A DNA stretch of 64,000 bases, taken from positions 292,333-356,332 of the forward strand of contig CACRXP010000569.1 in assembly GCA_902702965.1 (NCBI GenBank), in the 5' to 3' direction. How positions within the stretch are numbered: the first letter of the stretch is position 1; each line of letters begins with the position of its first letter. The notes below the pieces were generated by a model. That model made no database searches. It was given only the letters and a program-made list of their open reading frames with translations, and was not told the DNA's origin. Shown here one piece after another: positions 11,581-22,519 of this stretch. The translations under genes were made by a program, and so were the position numbers. Source of the DNA: Spirometra erinaceieuropaei (Eukaryota; Platyhelminthes; Cestoda; Diphyllobothriidea; Diphyllobothriidae).

Positions 11581-14079
11581 CACGTTAATTACGTCCTTCA
11601 TTTGGGCAAAATAATAAAAGAATCCGTCCACACTAAACAACCCGTGTAGTTTATCGGTACAAACCACATGTTAAACACTCATCCAGATGCCTGATCGTTA
11701 CACTATCGTGAAAGCATGAAGTAGCCCTCCACCAAAGATGGACGGGAAGGCTGCAGAAATAAACAGTGCAGAAATAATTGGAAACATGTGCCTGAGGAGG
11801 AAAAGCGCAAAATGAAAGACATGTCTTGCTACGCAATTACTCGTTCAGACTAGTGGAGGATGGGAGTGAAACGCACGGATGGGCTGGGACGCAAATTCCC
11901 CATCTTGCCGGTTAAACGACTTTCCAGATGCTGTATATAGCCAAACAATCGGCAGCCTTGCACCCCTTTGCAGCCGCAGACTCTGCCTCACCACTTCCGG
12001 TCCTTGCGCATCTCATCACAGGAGTGGAAATTTGCGCCTTTGATGATAAAGTTCCGTGTAGTTGACAGGAGATCGGAGGTTTGTCCCAATGTAAGATATG
12101 CTGAAGTTCAATAAACGCTGGCCGATGTCGAATATTAAGTAGAGTACTTTATCGAGCCGGAGTCTATATCAAACCAAGAGTTACACGGCGATTTCCTATA
12201 CAAACAGCCAGAAACGCCTATGGATACTATGTCTCAGATCTAATGGCGGTGTTTTAACAGCTGGTATATTCTTACCTTGCACGATACCGGTATCCTGGAA
12301 GTCATCTAAGAAACGGGTTGTTTGCCAGTTGTAACTTTCCTCCACATACTAGTTTGCCTAGCACTTTAGGGGTGACTATATTTTAAAGAATACAAGACCT
12401 CCACATATATGGACTGTCGAAATATTTGACAGCTTACGCTGTACTTACCTAACAGGATAATTTCGAGTCGTCTGCGCTAGCAGAAGAGCACTTATATCCA
12501 ACCTTGACAGTCTTTTACGCAAAGCTTCTTTCCAGAAAGGCACTAAACCCTTTCACTTACTGTGTCCGATCGAACAAATTTTTCTGTGGACTTTACTGAT
12601 GGGAAAGGTCAAATTTGCCTTCGCTATTCCGTGTGGTACCCAGTTTTAGTTAACAACGGGTAATCAGATAGAATTCAAGGGCCAGACAAAACTATTTCAG
12701 GCTACAATCGGTATGCACGTTCTGGGAGAACCAACAAAAGCGTTACTTTTATGTGGAAGAAATGCCCGCCGGTCGAGCGTCTCCTGGCAGCCTTGCTGCT
12801 TTGTGTTCGAGCCTACTTTTACTTGTGACGCATACAAAATGGTCGACTCAATCGACTCTGAAGCGTAGATCCGCGGCACGATGACTGGTCGTCTTCCACT
12901 GCTGTCTGTTCGCCGAAAACTTTCGGACTAGACTGAGCCTTGAGATTGTGCCGAAGACCGGCCGACAAATCAGGTCCGTATAAAATAACGAGGATTCAAT
13001 GTGTGTTGTTTCTTGGCAGGATGCCCCTGTCTACCTACATCAGTCTTCAAGCGCAGTCAATCCTTAGGGCAGCACATTGGCTCCTTTAGATATCATTTAT
13101 TGGGCTTGAATTAGCAATTATCGTCTATCAGAACCGCAAAGAACATCCGCGCAAGCGAGTTCTTTTTGGGTTCTCAATTAGAAGGAAGCGTCGATTACGC
13201 CCGTGGCTTTGCGTCGGTTTATAAAAAAACGTGTTTCGGCCCCCACAGGCAATACTACTTGTACCTTTGCCCATACGACTACAGAATGCACGTGATTTAA
13301 ATTCGCCACGGTCAGATTGGGCCATATTCTTCTAATGTGCCACGAGCGCATATAAAGTTGAATCTCTTAACTTCTCCCGTAGGCACCGGCTTGGCTAATG
13401 CTAAATTTGATAGTACACAGAACTCTAACAACTACCATCTTCACAGTGATGCGTGCAGAAGTTTTACTCAAGGTTTAAGTAGAACAATATTCCTCGGTAT
13501 GGTTGTCTTATCTATTGCCTCTGAGATCAAATATCCCCCGTCCTATGTGATATTGTTTTGTACTCTTCGCCGTATCTATTTGTCTGGTAGTTTACAAGCA
13601 AAAGATCCCATTATAAATGTATAACTTCCAGTTCTGTCGAACCTTTGAGTAAAAGACCATTTCAATAATTTATGAAGTCTCGGGCAGATGTAGAGCATTG
13701 GCTCCACTGTTCCTACTCGACCGCCAAATATAAAATCAGGCACATAATCAGGCAACACAGAGAATAATGCCTAGGGGGACTCACGTCCAGAGTACGACGA
13801 TTAAGGATTAAATCGGACGAGGTGGGGATAATGTCTTGATCCAGGAGCATAAGAAAAATCAAAGTGGAAGAAAGTGATTTCATAAAAACGGCGGTCATGA
13901 TAGTGCCGTAATATGACATGCATACGAGAGGGTATCTCCTCCATCTTAAAAAACCTAGTCAGACGCTTGTCAAAAATAATAATAAACGACCGTGTGGCAA
14001 AAATGTTATGCTTTTTCAAGGCAAGTGAGGGGCAAAGAAAAAGTTAAGAAGATAAGTGAATGGAAGTCACGAAAAAAAT
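11581..14079. other. Stretch with no recognised gene
   Basis: No known protein motif found. A 95-codon plus-strand frame at 13337-13624 has a hydrophobic centre but no recognisable family. The region lies downstream of the minus-strand SDR gene, so its 3' UTR and polyadenylation site should fall just below 14080. Confidence 0.35.
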
Positions 14080-16164
14080 TCAGCACGGCTGTCCGGTGGG
14101 TTGTACGAGAATCTCGTTGATTGACACCCCTTCTGGCTGAGACAGAGCGTAGATTACGGCGTTCGCTATGTCTGCTGGTTTTAACATGGCGGCCAACGCC
14201 TTCTCTGATTCGGCAGGTGGTCGGCATAGGGGTGAATAAAGCTCAGAGGCCTGCATTGTTTGAAAGAGAGGACAAAAATGCGATCCTCATAAATGGGAGG
14301 GGATATCGAAAGGCTTAAATAAGCCTGTGGATGAGTAGCAGCGAGCAAGCCCTTATGAGGATAATTGTAAATTCAAATAATGAGCTCTGTAGAGACTCGA
14401 GGGCAGAATATAAGGCTGATAGCCTATCAATTTGAAGTAGTCGGCGCTTAATATCTCTGCTAGAAAAGCTTAATTAATAGAAGATCGTACTAAAGATGGA
14501 AGGAAATAAGCAGGGGTCCAATAGTGCATTCGGAGCCTACCTTTCTGTCAGCCGGAGACGTCATATGCTGCGGTTTATTGTCGAGGTTAAACACTGCTTG
14601 GTACATACGCTCTTCCTCAGTTCTTAACTCTCGAAATCCGTTTATTAACTGATCGGTGATTTCAACACTCAAGACAATAAGACATGGGCACAAACCCCAT
14701 TACGGAAATTAATAAGATTCCATGCATGTGACTTTTCACTAAATGACGCCAGAATTATTGAAAAACAGACATCTGGTTCGAAAGTTTGTAGTCTAGGTTG
14801 TGGCTCCACTTATCAAACAGTGTCGAAGGAGATTCTTAGCATTTAAAGGGCATAGATAGAGTAGAATTTGCGAAACGATCGCTTGATATGGATATTTAGA
14901 GGCAAAAATTTCTCAAATAGTTCAGTATTGCGCAAACTGTGGGCAGTTGTGACATTTCACAATTCCATAGACTTGTTTTTAAGCGCGGGAGGTACAAGAA
15001 CATTTCCACAGGGACAAGTTTCTTCAGGAGATTTTCGGCTGAAGTCAAAACATGGGCACCTTTTGAAGGACGGCACGAAGAAGTTCACAGTACACAGTAA
15101 AGATGAATCGGGTAGGAGTATTGAAAACGTTTAATTATTGTAAACCGAGAGGATCTTGGTAAATACCGTGGTTGCTAACTATGCATTTTTGTATACCGAG
15201 TTTACATCGCCATTTTCCGCAACAATTAGGGTTTGAATGAAGGTGGTCTCCAGAACTACAAGTTTCCTACTAGTATCAAATAAATAAAAAAGTGCGGCCA
15301 GTTCGGTTAAAATTGCGCTTACTCTGAGTAAAAGGAAAAGAGTTCACCGAATAAAATAAAGCTGAGCCAAAGTCAGAAACCGTCTGTAAACAGTGCCAGA
15401 CGAAAATGATAATTTCTGGATTCGTATGCTAAATATATTTTAATTGGTGGGCGAAAGATGTCACAGATGGCTTCAGTGGAATGAAAGATGTTGGAAAACT
15501 TGCCATGGTATCAGTTGTCCACTGCTGTCCTGGAGTTGCAACACCTCCTGGCTGAATCGAGGTAATCCGAATTTTCGACTCCTTGCACTCGAGCCTTAGC
15601 GACCGCAAAAAGCCCTCAGTGAAAAATTTCGTGCCAGTGTAAACAGACAGTCCTGGGAAAGGAGCACGCCCAGCATCTGAGCTCACAACAATTATGTGGC
15701 CAGCAGAATCCTTCTCGAGCATATCAGCCAAAACAATGCTAACAACGTCTATGAGGCCCTATAAACGTATGCGTCGCGAGTTAAGGTTAACTTGCCTGAC
15801 AGTTGGTTGCTATCATCTCCTTCCAGCAGTCAAAAAACTTGTTCTTAACGAGCGAGTATGTAAAAATTCCAGCACAATATACAAGTACATCTATTTTGCC
15901 GAATTCTCCCAAAACCCGACTAAGCGAGGCTTCGACCTTCACGATTAATTATTAAGCAAGTACGTGTACCTCAGAATGGTTCCGGACATCCATGCAGACA
16001 GGATGACACTTTTGCCCTATTTCTTCGGCCAACGATTCCAGAAGGTGCTTCCTGCGGGATGCACAAATGACCGTGGCTCCCTCTCGCCCAAGTTTTAATG
16101 CGGTCTCCCTTCCGATTCCTGTACTGGCTCCAACAACAAAACATATTTTGCCAGTCAAACTCAT
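14080..16164 (-). CDS. Short-chain dehydrogenase/reductase (SDR), four exons
   Basis: NAD(P)H-dependent oxidoreductase of the classical SDR type. Exons on the minus strand are 16164-15970, 15936-15796, 15758-15500 and 14204-14080, giving 239 residues, a normal SDR length. Residues 11-18 read VGASTGIG, the glycine-rich cofactor loop, and ASRR after the second strand suggests NADP(H). YCAG at 85-88 stands where NNAG is usual. VVSSDAG (Ser138/139) and YTGTK (Tyr152, Lys156) supply the catalytic residues, followed by IQPGGVAT. The last exon has LKPADIANAVIYAL and ends INEILVQPTGQPC. The start was chosen at MSLTGK because the fold begins there. Introns are 33, 37 and about 1295 nt; the second uses GC-AG and the third donor (A|GTTTTC) is weak but keeps phase. 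Overall it looks like farnesol-dehydrogenase/DHRS11-like cytosolic enzymes; the substrate cannot be told. Confidence 0.85.
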
Positions 16165-18337
16165 AGCGTCGACTAAGGGCAGGTGCAGGGAAAATGAACT
16201 ACGGGTGGTGAAATTGAAGAGGCGGTATTTTATGGATGCGGATAAACAAATAGAGAAACATTTTAATTTGGGAAATTTTTGTGTCTGTTTGTTTGCTAAG
16301 GTCAACGAGTCTGCAAATATGGTAGCAGCCGAATATCAGAAGAACTCGCAGGTGCTGCTACAATGGGTAGTTCGTGGATATCACGGTTGGGAACTCAAAG
16401 CGTACCCAGGGTTTTTCTGATTCACAGGACACCTATTCGTTCTTATGATCCCTTTTATTATGCCGTATGCGTGGTCGACGCGTTAGTATTCTACTATCTT
16501 TAGTTCGTACATAGTGCGTTTGATAGGAAAATAAGATCCTAGTGATCGGTAAAAACCGCGTACTTATGTGAGTGTCTAAATGTCAGGAGAGAAGTATTCG
16601 ATCATTGTGAAAGGGACTCTAGTCGCCTGGCGTTTTGCGGTCATATTGCGACTCATAAACAAAGGTAACGACGGGCAAAGTTATTGCGGGTAAAAGAATC
16701 GGTTCGGTTAAGCGATGCCAACAATGTGCAACCATGTGATAACTAAAATTAATAGCTTGTACACTATCCGCCGATATTCATAATTGGGGCGTTAATTCGC
16801 TGGCCAGCCACGTCAGTGTCATTGATGGCTGATATTGCATATTTTGTGGTAGGTACGTATCTGAAACGTGACAGCTATCTGGGTACTTTTTGTCATTACA
16901 TAATTGGTTTCACCCTTGTGATAGTTGCATGAATAATTTCTTCCACCAAACGGAGTTCAGGAGATAAGGATAAAGGATCGATGTCAGTATTTGAATTTGG
17001 ATTGCGACACGGGAAGACGCTGCACGGGATGTTTAATATCCACGTGACTGACATCTGTCGCAACTACTTTAGTCCCGTCAACGTTGGTCTTGTCGCCATT
17101 TCCGTAGAAAGATCTGCGACGTGAAATTGTGTGTTATCCTTATTCGGTGCTCATTCGTCTTCAACGACGTCTAGAGAGTGGATATCTCAATAAAGCAACC
17201 ACACCTGTCCCTTCTTCACTTCCGCCTGCAACTCTCCGTCTCAGATGTGTCAGCGCTTTTTTATGCAACCCATGCTCTGATCAGCAGAACTGTGTTTATT
17301 TTTGTTCTTCGCAAAGCCTCGACGTACACACGCATTCGGCTTTAGTGCGGTTGCTTCGAAAATAGTCCATCTATCAATGTAGATCTCGCCAGAACTTGCA
17401 GCAAAAACGGAGTTGAAGAATAATTCTCGTGCTTTCGGAAGGTTGTCACACGGGGTTTCATAAGTACTATCAAAGGAGGGGTTGAGAGAATATGACTGTC
17501 CTGACGTCGTGAAAAAGTTCGGTAAAAAAAAGAACGAAAGAGACCACAAAAATGTGCGATACAAGGCATCGTAGTGAATTGGACGTTCCATGAAGCAGTA
17601 TGCTCAGCGTATTCCGGAAAAGATAAACTGTTATGCGCCATTTCGCAGAAGAATGTGGTTCTTTCAGTCTATTACCTCACCCGACAGCACCAACATCGGC
17701 TTGCTGCGAGTAACCACCGTGTGTGGATGAAGCCATGAGGAGTTCAGACGTGGCTGTCTGACGTGACTACCAAGTGGCATTCGACGCGACAGCTAGATTT
17801 GGCACATACCATCCAATAAAACTGCGTGGCGACGCCCTCCATTCCTTATCCATTCCACCATTATATGGCCTTGGTTTTGTATTCGCCAGTGCATTTATTT
17901 TAAGCGGTAGAATATCGCAGCACCCTTAAGCGGGTAATGAAAACACTGCAGCCTCGGCGAAGGCAAGCCAGTGATCGTTAGCCGATATAGGGGCCTAACC
18001 GGACAGCTGAGCTATCGTTAACTCTATTATGCAACATAGGAAAGTGGACAAACAGTGGTAGGAGACAAAGGTTTATTGGGTGTGTGTAAGTGAAGGAAAT
18101 CAGTGTGAAAAATACACATAAAGGGGTTAGATTTTCATGGGAATCTAAAAGGCCTCTGTACCAATAAACGGGCAAATTCCACTGGCTATTTGCGGTTCTA
18201 AGAAAAAGGTCTGTGGGAAAACATATGTGACGCTGATGTCATTGAAGAACTAGATAAATATGACGGCAGGGGAATTGCGATATTAAGGTTGCATGTAAAA
18301 AGAGGCTTCCATCAGAGACGGCCAGATAAAGATTGAG
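16165..18337. other. Region upstream of the SDR gene; no recognised gene
   Basis: The promoter of the SDR gene should lie just above 16164, but I can point to no element. On the minus strand at 17591-17250 a 113-codon frame has a protein-like middle (YETPCDNLPKARELFFN, GEIYIDRWTIFEA). It could be an exon, but I do not recognise it and saw no compelling splice sites. Confidence 0.3.
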
Positions 18338-18662
18338 CGTATGCTGTCCGGATTGTCAGGACATCATGCCACATGCGCGTGACAAGCGAACGACCAAGGT
18401 CATGTACCCCCTTTCACACACCCTTTGTGCTAATTGGCCGTTCAGTAGCCTATGACATTCCCCCTTGCCATATACCCGGCCGTCTCCACAAGCCTCCTCA
18501 CTTTTGCTGTATCTCGTACTCAGTACACGTCCTGTTCACAACTAATCTTCTGTTCTGCATACCTAATATTGGCGACGCTGCCTAACGAACATGTCTTCAT
18601 TACTGCCTACACCGTTACTTGTCTGGACAAAGAAAATACAGAAACCCTCAAATGACTTGTAG
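18338..18662 (+). repeat. 5' LTR of the gypsy element
   Basis: About 325 bases matching 23753-24075. Shared blocks include GACAAGCGAACGACCAAGG, CTAATTGGCCG and CATGTCTTCATTACTGCC. It starts CGTATGCTG where the 3' copy has TGTATGTTG, so the terminal TG is mutated. The 3' boundary is approximate. A primer-binding site should follow near 18663 but was not identified. Confidence 0.88.
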
Positions 18663-19029
18663 TTGCACTGAAGGAAGGTATTTAAGGACAACATTGAGCT
18701 ACCTCCGCTTTTGTCATTCACGATTGTACTAGACAACCACCTGTTATGACCCGCCTGGCACTTGCAATTCCGCGGAGCGTATACGCACTCGACTCTTGTC
18801 CCCAATACCAAAGTAGCAGGTAAGAAAACACGGCCGGCCACGGATAGTGTATTAGAAAAAACACTGCAAGTCGCGAATAGCTGAAAGGTGACGCATGTTT
18901 ATAACACCCTACTGTGGTTCGCCGGAATTCAGCCCAATGACCTTCAGGAAGAGGGGAGTAGCCAATGGAGACGCGTCCGATTAAGTTGACTGCGCTGTGG
19001 AGAGAGGAAACGCACGTGGTCTACAGTGA

Positions 19030-19614
19030 TTGGTTAGCTCTTGTTTTTTGAGAGTGCAGGCACTCCTAACACCGTCTAAATTGGAACTCCTCCGTGCGAA
19101 TCTCGGAGAAGTAGGACAACGTTATTCCGATGCCCTTAACTTAGAAGAGGCTACAGATCTCCAAACAGCCTTCACAAAATTCGAATCAGCGTGGGCAGGA
19201 AAAGACAACGTCTTCCTCGGTCACTATTGATTTTGTCAAATGAGTCAAGGGTCCAATCAATTTGTCTGTTATTTTATTACGAATTTGACTCTGGTCATCC
19301 AAGACTGTAGGTATAAGGAGATCAGGGCAGACAACTTCGAGCACGTAATGCTCGTTCAGCAGTTGATCGTTGCTCTGTGCGCTGAAAGGGTTCGTGAAAA
19401 CCTCTCAGCAGAGAAGAGGAATTTGTCATGGAAGAAAGCCTGTGATACCACCAGTCATCAGGAGCGCCTAAGGCAAAATCTTCAGCATCTGGATCAGTCA
19501 ACCGATGAAGTGCTACCTTCCCTGGAATCTGAAGTGGGTGTCTCCCTGTTCAACACTGCTGTGCCTTCACATAAACAGCAACCATCAGCTCCCTCAAAAC
19601 AACTATCATCTTGA
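19030..19614 (+). pseudogene. gypsy gag remnant
   Basis: Two frames, 19030-19230 and 19240-19614, correspond to a capsid-like Gag region that in the intact element would form the particle. The second is rich in charged helices (FEHVMLVQQLIVALCAERVRENL) and ends in a Ser/Pro-rich linker. Position just after the 5' LTR and ahead of the zinc knuckle and protease supports the call; the sequence alone would not. Confidence 0.6.
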
Positions 19615-19649
19615 TACCGTTGGGGTCAACATTATATCCGTTGGTCAGA

Positions 19650-19968
19650 CTGCAGACACCAGAAAATGGTATGCCAGTTTTACAAGAAAATCGGCCACAT
19701 CGAACGAGTGTGTTTCTCCAAAAGACGGACGAACACTAACGCGCATGCGACCTACCCTTATCTAGTTGGGGATGGTGAGGCAATACTCCAAATGTTTTTG
19801 ACCAACGCGCCACTCAAATCACCGTACATCCTTACGAATCCGGTTGATAGCCATCCCGCGAAGTTTGAAATCGACACCGGCTCAGCTGTCAGTAACCTAG
19901 TCTCCTCGGACGGAATTGGATTAAATGGGGGTTTTCTGTGCTGTTCTATGCACATCGAACTGGGGTGA
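19650..19968 (+). pseudogene. gypsy nucleocapsid zinc knuckle and aspartic protease
   Basis: The frame at 19666-19968 opens with VCQFYKKIGHIERVC, a CCHC knuckle with the second Cys replaced by Tyr. About 60 residues on comes FEIDTGSAVSNLVS, the D-T/S-G active site of a retropepsin-type protease. Gag and protease frames are the same, so this part of the polyprotein was probably read through. The frame closes soon after the active site, so most of the protease is lost. Confidence 0.8.
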
Positions 19969-20199
19969 ATCCGGCTTTAGATTCCACTTGGCTAAATCAT
20001 AAGGAACTATTTTGCGAAGATTTTGCTACCCACTACCGCGGTCCGCCTGTTTAGTTCCAGTTTCAGTCAGATTTTCGGACCCGGTTCTTCAAAGCTCGTT
20101 CAGTGCTCTATTCGGTCGCACCAAAGGTCGAAGAAGTGCTGCGTCGACTACAGAAAGCGGGCATTATCGAGCCCGTGCAATATTAGAAATGAACAGCCC

Positions 20200-20517
20200 C
20201 AATAGTTCCTGTTCTTAAATCCGATAGTTCTGTGCGTAACTGTGGCGACTACAAGCTGGCGATCAACTCAGGGACTAAAGTGAACCCTTATCCTCTCCCG
20301 CTCATCGAGGATCTCTATACATCTCTCTCAAGTGGTCATCAATTTATGAATGTGGACCTGAAGCATGCTTACAACCAAGTCGTCCTAGATACTGAATCCT
20401 GAGACGTCACCACCATCAATACGCATCGGGGTTTGTTTCGATACAAAAGACTACCATTGGGAGTAAGTTCTGCTCCCTGTTTACTTCGATGTTTGATTGA
20501 TAACCTCGTGAAGAATG
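20200..20517 (+). pseudogene. gypsy reverse transcriptase, N-terminal part
   Basis: Translation shows TAPIVPVLKSD, NCGDYKLAINS, NPYPLPLIEDLY and MNVDLKHAYNQV. The last carries the first catalytic Asp of the RT palm. An in-frame TGA occurs at about 20401. The coding stretch stops at 20517, exactly where the inserted DNA element begins, and resumes at 21352. Confidence 0.85.
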
Positions 20518-20519
20518 TA

Positions 20520-21349
20520 CAATACGTGACCTATCTCATGAAATATGATAGCGGAAACTGATAAGAGAATGTTTGGATGCCTTTAAGGCGGCGCATTTTG
20601 TTTGATCATCCACATCCTTCAATAGAACAAGTGAAAACACTGAAAATCATCAAGTATACAGTAATAATTCGAGGCCGATCTGAAACTCGACGTAATCAAA
20701 AACGAAAGAAAAGTATTTATTAATTTAACGGGAGAAAAGTGGTATGTGTACGATGACGCCTGTCAGTTCTATTTAATTTTTTAGGTACCGACCGGCCTCA
20801 TGACATGTCACCTTATGAAAACTTTTGATCCTACGAAGCCCCTATCGGCGAAATCAAGCAAAATCCAGCTTCTCATGTTCAACTCCATCTCATTTAACTT
20901 TAAATCGTGGATGAAGTTATGAAACACTGGAAAACTGTTTTGGAATCTACACCCAGACTGTAGGCAGTTGACAAACCGTCATATATGAAATCACACTAAT
21001 TATTAAACGATATTTAGATGTAAGCTTCACTGAAACGCTGCTATTAGGCGTGATTTTATGTCTACTTTCCTATGTACTACGTGTTTGGTATGAGAATACA
21101 TTCTGTACATCTAAAAAGGAAGTTTACTAAATTAGAGCCATTTCTGACGTTTTCGGGATATTGCGCTTTAAAAAAATTAGCATTTCTGTACAACGCAACA
21201 CTGCCTATAACGTTTCATTTATGTTTTTAATTCTCTTAAACTTGTACTTAATTAAAATATACATTTGACTCATGAAGTGGTGTCGGTTTGCGAGTGAGTG
21301 ACATGCATTCGTAAATTTCGACACATTTCATGAGTTAGGTCACGCACTG
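20520..21349. mobile_element. TA-flanked DNA element inserted in the gypsy RT
   Basis: An 830-base insertion flanked by TA at 20518-20519 and 21350-21351. Its ends, CAATACGTGACC and (reverse complement) CAGTGCGTGACC followed by TCATGAAAT, match the termini of the foldback family at 7559 and 33942. The interior does not obviously match those copies, and long inverted arms are not evident. It may be a sister family sharing transposase-binding ends, or a badly decayed copy. No transposase frame was seen. Confidence 0.85.
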
Positions 21350-21351
21350 TA

Positions 21352-21711
21352 CCTCATATTTGCGCATATCATGACAATACATTAGTCACCGGCCCATCTG
21401 AACATAGTCATCTGGGGACACTAAACATCGTGTTAGGACAGTTAGAAGACGCAGGTTTTAAACTCAGGGAAGATAAGTGCACCTTCCTTGCCGACTCGGT
21501 GGAATACCTGGGCTTCTGGGTGGATAAAAACGGGCTCCATCCATCCGAGCATAAGCTCAAGGCTTTCAAGATGACATCGCGCCCCAACAATAATGGTCCA
21601 GTGCGTTCATTCCTGGGGTTGGTCACCCACTTTAGTCGCTTTATGAATCAATCGGCTACTATTCTAAAGTCTCTTTATCGACCACTTGAAAAGAATCGTT
21701 GCCGAAACTGA
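21352..21711 (+). pseudogene. gypsy reverse transcriptase, C-terminal part
   Basis: Continuation of the RT after the inserted element. The catalytic YxDD block reads YHDN, so it is inactive. Downstream are LGQLEDAGFKLREDKC, YLGFWVDKNG and FLGLVTHFSRFM, the thumb and connection motifs of gypsy RTs. A stop ends the frame at 21711. The RNase H part follows in the same frame. Confidence 0.88.
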
Positions 21712-21719
21712 TCGGAGGT

Positions 21720-22190
21720 CGGCCACAGTACTTTTGAACAGGCAAGGGCGGCTCTTACCCCCTCATTTTCCCTGGTTCATTGTGACCTCAAAAGGCCTAT
21801 TATACTGAAATTTGATTTGTCTCCGTACGGCGTAGGTGCAGTTCTCATGCACCGAACGTCTTATGGTGCGGAGAAGCCGATTGCTTTTGTATCAAGAACC
21901 ATGTCATTGGCGGAAACCAACTATTCGCAACTAGATAAAGAGGTCTTAGCAATAATGTTTGGCCTACATAGCTTCCACCAGCATCTTTTCGGACGACCCT
22001 TCGGGACTCACACTGATCACAAACCCCTCGTAGGTTTGCTTGGAGAAAAACGAGGGGTACAATAGATGTCATCGCCGAGAACGCAACGATAGGCACTCAT
22101 TCTCTCTGCTTACACATATGCAATGAAATGCGTTACGGAAATTGCAAACGTAGTGGCTGACGCCTTGAGTAGGCACCCATTGTGGATGAT
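21720..22190 (+). pseudogene. gypsy RNase H domain
   Basis: LKFDLSPYGVGAVL contains the first acidic residue of the RNase H fold. AFVSRTMSLAETNYSQLDKE and THTDHKPLVGLL are the standard following motifs, with E in QLDKE and D in TDHKP. In the intact polyprotein this would degrade the RNA strand of the hybrid. The frame breaks at 22065; ADALSR-like sequence continues in the region to about 22180. Confidence 0.9.
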
Positions 22191-22519
22191 GGCGTTAACG
22201 GGGAACCTGCTTTTGAGACCTTGAATCTTTTGTAGAACCTAGTCAGTGCACCTGTAGCCTGTCAACAAATTCGGCGTGTACATCGAGAGACCCTCTCGTA
22301 ATTCGGGTAAAAAGAGCCTTGCAATCTGGCTGGCCGTCCTCTACCTCTGATTTTCAACCATTATTCAGCCGTCAGAACGAGTTGAGTCTACAACACAGAT
22401 GCATACTGAGGGGCAATCATGTGGTTGCGCCACCACGACGGCCATCCTCAGAGACCTGCTTAATGCTCATCCTGGTGCAGTAAAAATGAAAGCTCTCGCC
22501 CGCAGATATGTTTAGTGGT

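Noticed and set aside
15429..15731. SDR protein ending at 15429 (a 221-residue version)
   Set aside because: The last 20 or so residues leave the family pattern, while splicing at 15500 to the exon at 14204 restores the standard SDR C-terminus in exact phase.
16067..16420. 117-codon plus-strand frame
   Set aside because: Antisense shadow of SDR exon 1, whose protein motifs are unambiguous.
18373..18655. Frames inside the LTRs (also 23733-24068)
   Set aside because: Present in both LTRs only because the LTRs are copies; no known LTR-encoded protein matches.
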